Shown: positions 48,487-52,701 of the stretch, one piece after another
Position numbering within the stretch: position 1 is the first letter of the stretch
How the letters are laid out: every line of letters begins with the position of its first letter
DNA from: Acidulodesulfobacterium_A sp049965795
GTDB lineage: Bacteria > SZUA-79 > Acidulodesulfobacterales > Acidulodesulfobacteraceae
Direction of reading: 5' to 3'
DNA length: 52,701 nucleotides
Assembly (NCBI GenBank): GCA_049965795.1
Contig: JBMFVW010000010.1
Coordinates: 1 to 52,701 of the forward strand
Translations under genes and position numbers: made by a program
Notes under the pieces: generated by a model
Database searches by the model: none
Told to the model about the DNA's origin: nothing
What the model saw: only the letters and a program-made list of their open reading frames with translations

Positions 48487-49542
48487 TTATCCTTTATAGC
48501 TAAAATTTTCAGAAAACTTCTGGCCGCTTATATCGGTCAGAATAAGTTTGTAATTTCCGGGTTTTAAAGATTTTAAAGTTTTTTCTCCAAGCGGTAAATT
48601 AATATCGGCTTTTGCGCCAAGCTGCATCACCATGCTGTATTTATTGATGAAAGCTCTGTTTATATATCTGTTATGAATATCCGTAACGGGTAATTTTTCT
48701 ATAGCTTTTTGATTAAGCATATAAACAGACTTGCCTGCGGAGTTATTAACCTGCATTTTAATAATATATGCAAAAGCTGCTCCGCTGCCGCCTGTTCTGT
48801 AAACTACAAATTTTAAGTTATTGCCGGATATATTTGCGCCGGAAACAGATACTGCTAATTTTTTACCAAAATTATGCAAATTTCCCCATACTCCGCCTTG
48901 AAACATTTGGTTAGTTCCCATAGTTACCAAAATAGCAAACACTGCAAATACAGCGTTCCATTTTTTTATACCTTTACCCCACAAAGGTCCGTTGCCTATA
49001 AGTCTATAAACAAAAGAATTTGCAGCATTAGGCCATTTGCTTCTTACTAAATCGTCTAACGACCATGTGCTTCCCGCAAAAAGAACAAGCAGTCCTATGG
49101 TCATTTCTACGGAACCTACCTGCCATTCGTCAAGACAAGTGGCTCCCAGCCATCCGGAGCCGAATAGTATCCCGAAAGCCAGTGCAACCGCACCTAAACC
49201 GCCGAGTCTCGAAAACAGACCGAATATCAAAGACAGGCCTACTAATAATTCAATTACGGTAAATACGTTTAGAAATACCGCCAATGCCTGAGGATGCAGG
49301 ATTAAAAGATGTATTAAATTTCCAACGCCCATGAAATTGCTTGCATGGGGAAGGAATGTATTAAACTTGTGCCCTACCCATAAAGGCGAATTTGGCTGAA
49401 GTTTTCCGCTTGCAAGAACCACTCTTCTCCAAGCCGCAGAAAAAAACATCCATCCTAAAACTAATCTTAACGGAATTGCGGCATAACCGAGATAGCGGTA
49501 TATGAGACTCTCTTCCTGCATATTAATATTATCGTTTGCCAT
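48487..49542 (-). CDS. doxDA: Thiosulfate:quinone oxidoreductase, DoxD-DoxA fusion
   Basis: A membrane protein of 351 residues: an N-terminal DoxD domain with about five helices (roughly 19-38, 85-108, 110-130, 140-158 and 191-207) containing the conserved LRLVLGWMFFSAAWRRVVL and FGSGWLGATCLDEWQVGSVEM, and a C-terminal DoxA-like beta domain (about 215-351). In Acidianus the two are separate subunits oxidising thiosulfate to tetrathionate and reducing quinone; fused forms occur in bacteria. The frame opens earlier only with TTG; the ATG at 49542, with AGGAG upstream, is preferred. Menaquinone would be the acceptor here. Confidence 0.87.
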   Translation of the reverse strand: MANDNINMQEESLIYRYLGYAAIPLRLVLGWMFFSAAWRRVVLASGKLQPNSPLWVGHKFNTFLPHASNFMGVGNLIHLLILHPQALAVFLNVFTVIELLVGLSLIFGLFSRLGGLGAVALAFGILFGSGWLGATCLDEWQVGSVEMTIGLLVLFAGSTWSLDDLVRSKWPNAANSFVYRLIGNGPLWGKGIKKWNAVFAVFAILVTMGTNQMFQGGVWGNLHNFGKKLAVSVSGANISGNNLKFVVYRTGGSGAAFAYIIKMQVNNSAGKSVYMLNQKAIEKLPVTDIHNRYINRAFINKYSMVMQLGAKADINLPLGEKTLKSLKPGNYKLILTDISGQKFSENFSYKG

Positions 49543-49660
49543 AATTTTCTTTTCTCCTAGTTTTTTAATATTTATGAAACTAAGCAAGCAATTTGTCCTT
49601 TACCGTCTTTTAAAAATACGTAAGCGGTAAAGGACAAATATTTTAAATCGTTAACATTAA

Positions 49661-50671
49661 TTAATAAGTATTTTTAAAATTATTTTTTGGAGCTTTAAAA
49701 CCGTAACGTTCAAATATTTTAAGAGATGTTTTTGTTTTTAAGAAGTTAAGCCATTCTTTAGCGGCGGTTGCATTTGGAGCGCCTTTCGTCATTGCAGCGC
49801 CGTAAAGAGCTGTTGTATTCTGGCTTGCAGGTATTTTAACTCCGGTTATTGGATTGCCTATCATTTCCTGAAATTTAACTTCGGAGTACCAGTTAACGCC
49901 GGCATCCGATTTTTTTTCCATAATCCTCATAGGCGTCTGACGATGATGAATATGGGTCAAGAATACTCTGCCCGATTTAACCCCGTAATTATAAACAGCC
50001 TGCTCTAATTTTTTACCGCCTGCTTTAACAAGCGAAGCTTTAATCTGTTTTGCTATTCCTTCCCATGCAGGATTAGGCATAGATAAAGTAATTTTAGGAT
50101 TCATGAAACTTTTTAAGCCGGTTATATGGAACGGGTTCCCTTTATAAGTCATTATTTCAAGGTCGTTTGTAACATAAGTTACTATAGGACCTTCCGTCAT
50201 GCCTATTTTATTGGTATATTGAAGTTTTTTAGCTCCTGCCATATATACGTCGGGAACGACGCGCATAGTTAAATTGCCCAAGGTAATTGTATCGTTATGC
50301 TTCCACATTCTGATTAAAATTCCGGGAGGAATAGTAATATAAAAAACGTGTTTAACATTAGGATACTTTTTCATAAACGCTTTTACAAGGTGAGGCAGAA
50401 CAAAAAAAATGTTGCCGCCGATATACAGCGTCAAACTTGATTTGGGATGCAAAATTGCAGCCGTAATATTTCCATGATAATCAGGATTGTTATCTACGGT
50501 TTTAGCATTGAAAATATAACCCTGATGAACCGACGGGTCTCCGTTTTTGCACCACGGCGGATAAACTCCCTTAATGCCGAGAGCAAAAGAAGAAACGGAC
50601 ATTGAAGCCGTTAAAGCAAAAACCAGTGCCAAGCTTAACGCCAGCATTTTAAACAAACGCGTTGTACGCAT
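49661..50671 (-). CDS. Periplasmic substrate-binding protein in the thiosulfate oxidation operon
   Basis: A 336-residue secreted protein (signal peptide 1-30, ending SSFA) with the two-lobed fold of type II solute-binding proteins (ModA/sulfate-binding-like): SSLTLYIGGNIFFVLPHLVKAFMKKYPNVKHVFYITIPPG at the first lobe, IVTYVTNDLEIMTYKGNPFHITGLKSFMNPKITLSMPNPAWEGIAKQI, and a C-terminal ATAAKEWLNFLKTKTSLKIFERYGF typical of ModA-like proteins. An unusual HIHHRQTPMRIMEKKSDAG segment lies in the middle. No ABC permease or ATPase is present, so the protein may serve DoxDA rather than a transporter. It is first in the operon, with a strong promoter and a GGAGG ribosome binding site. Confidence 0.82.
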   Translation of the reverse strand: MRTTRLFKMLALSLALVFALTASMSVSSFALGIKGVYPPWCKNGDPSVHQGYIFNAKTVDNNPDYHGNITAAILHPKSSLTLYIGGNIFFVLPHLVKAFMKKYPNVKHVFYITIPPGILIRMWKHNDTITLGNLTMRVVPDVYMAGAKKLQYTNKIGMTEGPIVTYVTNDLEIMTYKGNPFHITGLKSFMNPKITLSMPNPAWEGIAKQIKASLVKAGGKKLEQAVYNYGVKSGRVFLTHIHHRQTPMRIMEKKSDAGVNWYSEVKFQEMIGNPITGVKIPASQNTTALYGAAMTKGAPNATAAKEWLNFLKTKTSLKIFERYGFKAPKNNFKNTY

Positions 50672-50736
50672 AATTCTTAACCTCCAAAGTTAATTTTGTT
50701 TTTTTTACAAGGCATGAATATCTTTTCGATTTTTTT

Positions 50737-50765
50737 ATAATACTACTATGAAGATTACGTGTCAA
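50737..50765 (-). promoter_or_regulatory. Near-perfect sigma-70 promoter of the sulfur operon
   Basis: On the minus strand TTGACA (50765-50760), exactly 17 bases, and TATTAT (50742-50737). The leader to the solute-binding protein is about 60 bases and ends with TTGGAGG. Together with the terminator at 47795-47830 it defines a three-gene transcription unit. The rest of the 50672-50958 gap shows AT-rich DNA only. Confidence 0.8.
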
Positions 50766-50958
50766 GAAAAAAAATAAGTTTTAAAAACAACGTTTTATTT
50801 TATTGATTTTATGCTCAAAATATCACATAAACCTATATTTTATTATAATTTACAATTTATTATTCTCTATATATGCCTATAATTATAAGCACAATATAAA
50901 TTGAACAATATATCTATATATCATATCATTGTTTTATTTTTATTAATTATGTCCTATT

Positions 50959-52122
50959 TTAAAACCCCGGTATCCTTGGAAATCTTTTTAATTTTGAATT
51001 CTTATAATACCAGCCCCAAAATTTCTTAAGCATATGCCCGACGACCGGCAGCGCAATTACAGTTTCTTTGTTCGTATCTCTTTTTACGTAAACGGCGCCT
51101 TTGCCGTTGTCCATTACACACAATATATGCACGTGTTCTTTATATCCTTTATAATTATTGGTTCCTGTTTCTTTTGCGTTTATATTATAAGCTGCAATAC
51201 CTGCCATCATCTCGGCTACATGCCCCTGCTTTCCCCTAAAAGGAGGTCCGTCAAGACTGGCAGAATCGCCTATTGCGTAAATATTTTCTAAACCCTCTAC
51301 CATTAAATAGTCGTCTGTTTTTATAAATCCGGCTTCGGTAAGCGGCAGTTCGGAATTATCGAATATTTCGTGCTTGCCCCCTGCGGGAACAAAAATAATA
51401 AGGTCGCTTTCAAGCTTTGAATCGTCTTCGAACACGACTGCGCCTGCTTCGAATCTTTTTATTTTTTTGCCGAAATATTTGTTGATTTTAAGATCTGCGT
51501 AAAAACGGTCAAGGAGAGCATAAGCTTTGTCTCCAAGCCTTTTGCCCGGCGTTTCCATAGGAGCAAAAATATTTAATTCGAAATTATCGCGCAATCCTTT
51601 ATCTCTAAGCAGGTTATCTATATTAAACAGCTCTTCGAAAGCAGGTCCGCCTCTCATAGCGGAAGGATCTTTCGGGTTTCCGCCTATTCCTACGGCTATT
51701 CTGCCCTTTCCGGCTTTAATCAATTCGGCTAATTTTTCTTTTATTTTAAGCGATTCTTCAGGCGCTCCGCATATAGAATAAGTATTTTCTATTCCTTCGG
51801 GTTTTGCTTTTCCGGCACCGACGGCTATTACGAGATAGTCGAAATCGTAAGAACCGTTTTTGCATTCGACTTTTTTCTCTTTTGCAGAAATTTTAACTGC
51901 GGAGTCTATTATCAAATTAAATTTATGCACTGCGCTTAATTTATTTAGCGGCAGTATGGCATCCTTAAAATCTATAGCTCCCGTGGGAATCCAGATCGAC
52001 AGCGGATAAATATACATATAATCCCTATCCGAAATCAAAGTAACGTCGAAATTATATTTTTTAAGCTTTATGGCGGCTTCGACTCCCGCAAAACCGCCCC
52101 CTATAACAAGTATTTTTTTCAT
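50959..52122 (-). CDS. Sulfide:quinone oxidoreductase-like FAD/NAD(P) flavoprotein
   Basis: A 387-residue two-dinucleotide-binding-domain flavoprotein: FAD-binding VIGGGFAGVEAAIKL (6-20), the RDYMYIYPLSIWIP segment, VAVGAG-like VIAVGAGK (98-105), and the second FAD motif GLENIYAIGDSASLDGPP (277-294). Cys118 and Cys335 occupy positions like the redox cysteines of sulfide:quinone reductases, but the middle cysteine is absent (GGNPKDPSAMRGGPAFE instead). The aromatic-rich C-terminus (FWGWYYKNSKLKRFPRIPGF) is compatible with membrane/quinone binding. It sits next to the thiosulfate operon, supporting a sulfur role; NDH-2 is a less likely alternative. AAGGAGCGG precedes the ATG. Confidence 0.8.
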   Translation of the reverse strand: MKKILVIGGGFAGVEAAIKLKKYNFDVTLISDRDYMYIYPLSIWIPTGAIDFKDAILPLNKLSAVHKFNLIIDSAVKISAKEKKVECKNGSYDFDYLVIAVGAGKAKPEGIENTYSICGAPEESLKIKEKLAELIKAGKGRIAVGIGGNPKDPSAMRGGPAFEELFNIDNLLRDKGLRDNFELNIFAPMETPGKRLGDKAYALLDRFYADLKINKYFGKKIKRFEAGAVVFEDDSKLESDLIIFVPAGGKHEIFDNSELPLTEAGFIKTDDYLMVEGLENIYAIGDSASLDGPPFRGKQGHVAEMMAGIAAYNINAKETGTNNYKGYKEHVHILCVMDNGKGAVYVKRDTNKETVIALPVVGHMLKKFWGWYYKNSKLKRFPRIPGF

Positions 52123-52291
52123 AACCGCTCCTTTTTATTTAAATTATTAAATCATTTAATTAAATTTATTTAAATTTTATAATAATGTAATAGTATAATA
52201 ATATAATAATTTTATATATATCATTATTCATATATATATATATTATTTCATTATAAATGCAAATAAAATATAATGCAACATATATAAAAGA

Positions 52292-52301
52292 ATTATACCT
52301 C
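52292..52301 (-). promoter_or_regulatory. Candidate upstream promoter of the SQR-like gene
   Basis: GAGGTATAAT on the minus strand (TATAAT 52292-52297), preceded by TAGACA with a 15-base spacer. It shares the CAATGCAAA...GAGGTATAAT pattern with the gcvT promoter. The transcript would run about 160 bases before the SQR-like ATG. Confidence 0.4.
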
Positions 52302-52333
52302 ATATTTTGCATTGTCTATTAAATAAACAAAAA

Positions 52334-52390
52334 CTCGGGCTGCGTTTTACGCAGCCGTGAGTAAGAAAATAAACAAACCTGACAGCTTTT
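52334..52390. repeat. REP-like hairpin-linker-tag element
   Basis: A hairpin built on GGCTGCG/CGCAGCC with outer CTC/GAG pairs (52334-52361) is followed by the linker AGTAAGAAAATAAACAA and the tag ACCTGACAGCTTTT (52377-52390). Linker and tag match the element at 12802-12863, while the hairpin stem sequence is entirely different. It lies directly before the recombinase remnant. Confidence 0.7.
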
Positions 52391-52428
52391 TCCATCATTA
52401 TATTGTTTTATTTGCATTTGATTTATTA

Positions 52429-52533
52429 ATGAAAAATTTTTTAGGACATAGTAATATTACAAGCATATTAATATATCTCAAATATAGCAATAAAGATATG
52501 GCGGAAGCCGTAGATAATGCAAACACTTTTTAA
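52429..52533 (+). pseudogene. C-terminal remnant of a tyrosine recombinase/integrase
   Basis: Translating the plus strand gives FLGHSNITSILIYLKYSNKD then MAEAVDNANTF-stop. FLGHSNI-x-S-x-x-I-YLKYSNKDM is the C-terminal box of tyrosine recombinases, with the catalytic LGH histidine and the nucleophile tyrosine (Tyr in LIYLKY). The residues directly upstream (DLLMKN) no longer match the expected HDLRH-containing region, so most of the gene is missing. The fragment lies next to a REP-like element. Whether an attachment site once existed here cannot be told. Confidence 0.68.
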
Positions 52534-52690
52534 GGGACTTAATTAAGCTTTTATAGCCGTCCGCAATTGGTATGAAACAAGGAAAAAACGTTTTGCGATG
52601 AATATAAAAAAATACGAAATTTTTTTTATTTTTATTAAAAAGGGTGGTATTTACAAAGTATTTATCCATTTTTTCTTTTTTCCTGCTTTA

Positions 52691-52699
52691 TGGTATAAT
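52691..52699 (+). promoter_or_regulatory. Extended -10 box at the right edge
   Basis: TGGTATAAT on the plus strand at the last bases of the window is a perfect extended -10, presumably serving a rightward gene beyond the edge. No -35 with good match is seen upstream. Confidence 0.4.
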
Positions 52700-52701
52700 A
52701 C

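Larger units (their letters stand above)
52123..52701. other. AT-rich space with repeat, recombinase remnant and promoter boxes
   Basis: This 579-base region contains no intact gene. 52123-52290 is almost pure A/T, 52292-52301 is a promoter-like box, 52334-52390 a REP-like hairpin with tag, and 52429-52533 the C-terminal remnant of a recombinase. 52534-52690 shows only stop-rich AT sequence. The last 11 bases carry an extended -10 box facing right. Confidence 0.6.

Noticed and set aside
52478..52669. 63-residue minus-strand ORF
   Set aside because: It lies antisense to the recombinase remnant, has low-complexity Phe/Lys/Tyr composition, no ribosome binding site and no recognisable family.

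Overview
The window looks like a chromosomal stretch of a low-GC, Gram-negative, probably anaerobic bacterium. Several genes point to a thermally or chemically stressed, sulfur-using lifestyle. Futalosine-type menaquinone genes, pyruvate:ferredoxin oxidoreductase, MetV/MetF, SelB and a membrane thiosulfate:quinone oxidoreductase next to a sulfide-quinone-reductase-like flavoprotein are most easily pictured in a Desulfobacterota-like lineage, for example the acidophilic Acidulodesulfobacterales-type clade. That placement is an inference from gene content; there is no rRNA or tRNA gene in the window to test it. Almost every gene is on the minus strand. Only ispF, ispD, one small membrane protein and a decayed recombinase fragment are on the plus strand.

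Layout. 0.1-4.7 kb: an Old Yellow Enzyme, ispF and ispD (MEP isoprenoid pathway), converging on a PIN-TRAM membrane protein and CarD. 4.7-9 kb: a menaquinone operon (UbiD-, UbiA- and UbiX-like proteins plus MqnE). 9-11 kb: selB. 11-18.7 kb: a proteostasis block (HtrA/DegP; then an operon Hsp20, unusual Clp ATPase, DUF1844 protein, ClpB). 18.8-26.7 kb: a small membrane protein, a secreted unknown, hflX, miaA, pgi, cca, lapA-like, HIT, sppA. 26.7-34.1 kb: rpsA, ispH, aroA, tyrA, DAHP synthase and hisC, that is, aromatic amino acid synthesis joined to the ispH-rpsA pair. 34.1-40.8 kb: metV, folD, porBADC, metF and pheA. 40.9-47.5 kb: an MFS transporter, a hydrolase and a complete glycine cleavage system (gcvT-H-PA-PB). 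47.8-52.1 kb: a sulfur operon (solute-binding protein, DoxDA, periplasmic DsrE-like) with an almost perfect sigma-70 promoter and a strong terminator, then an SQR-like flavoprotein. 52.1-52.7 kb: AT-rich DNA with a REP-like hairpin and the C-terminal remnant of a tyrosine recombinase.

How the parts work together. Chorismate made by the aromatic genes feeds both Phe/Tyr and the futalosine route to menaquinone, whose isoprenoid tail depends on IspD/IspF/IspH. Menaquinone would accept electrons from DoxDA and the SQR-like enzyme. FolD, MetF, MetV, the glycine cleavage proteins and pyruvate:ferredoxin oxidoreductase form a one-carbon/acetyl-CoA/glycine module that could run in a Wood-Ljungdahl or reductive glycine direction.

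Beyond genes, the intergenic spaces hold a scattered family of short palindromic elements. One module has the half-site ACGGGGACAGAATT; a second is the tag AATCTGACACCTTT, sometimes with a hairpin and a conserved linker. They look like REP/MITE elements mobilised from elsewhere. Other points of note are likely leaderless transcripts (ispF, selB, gcvT), an 8-codon leader ORF before DAHP synthase, and a Clp ATPase with altered pore loops.
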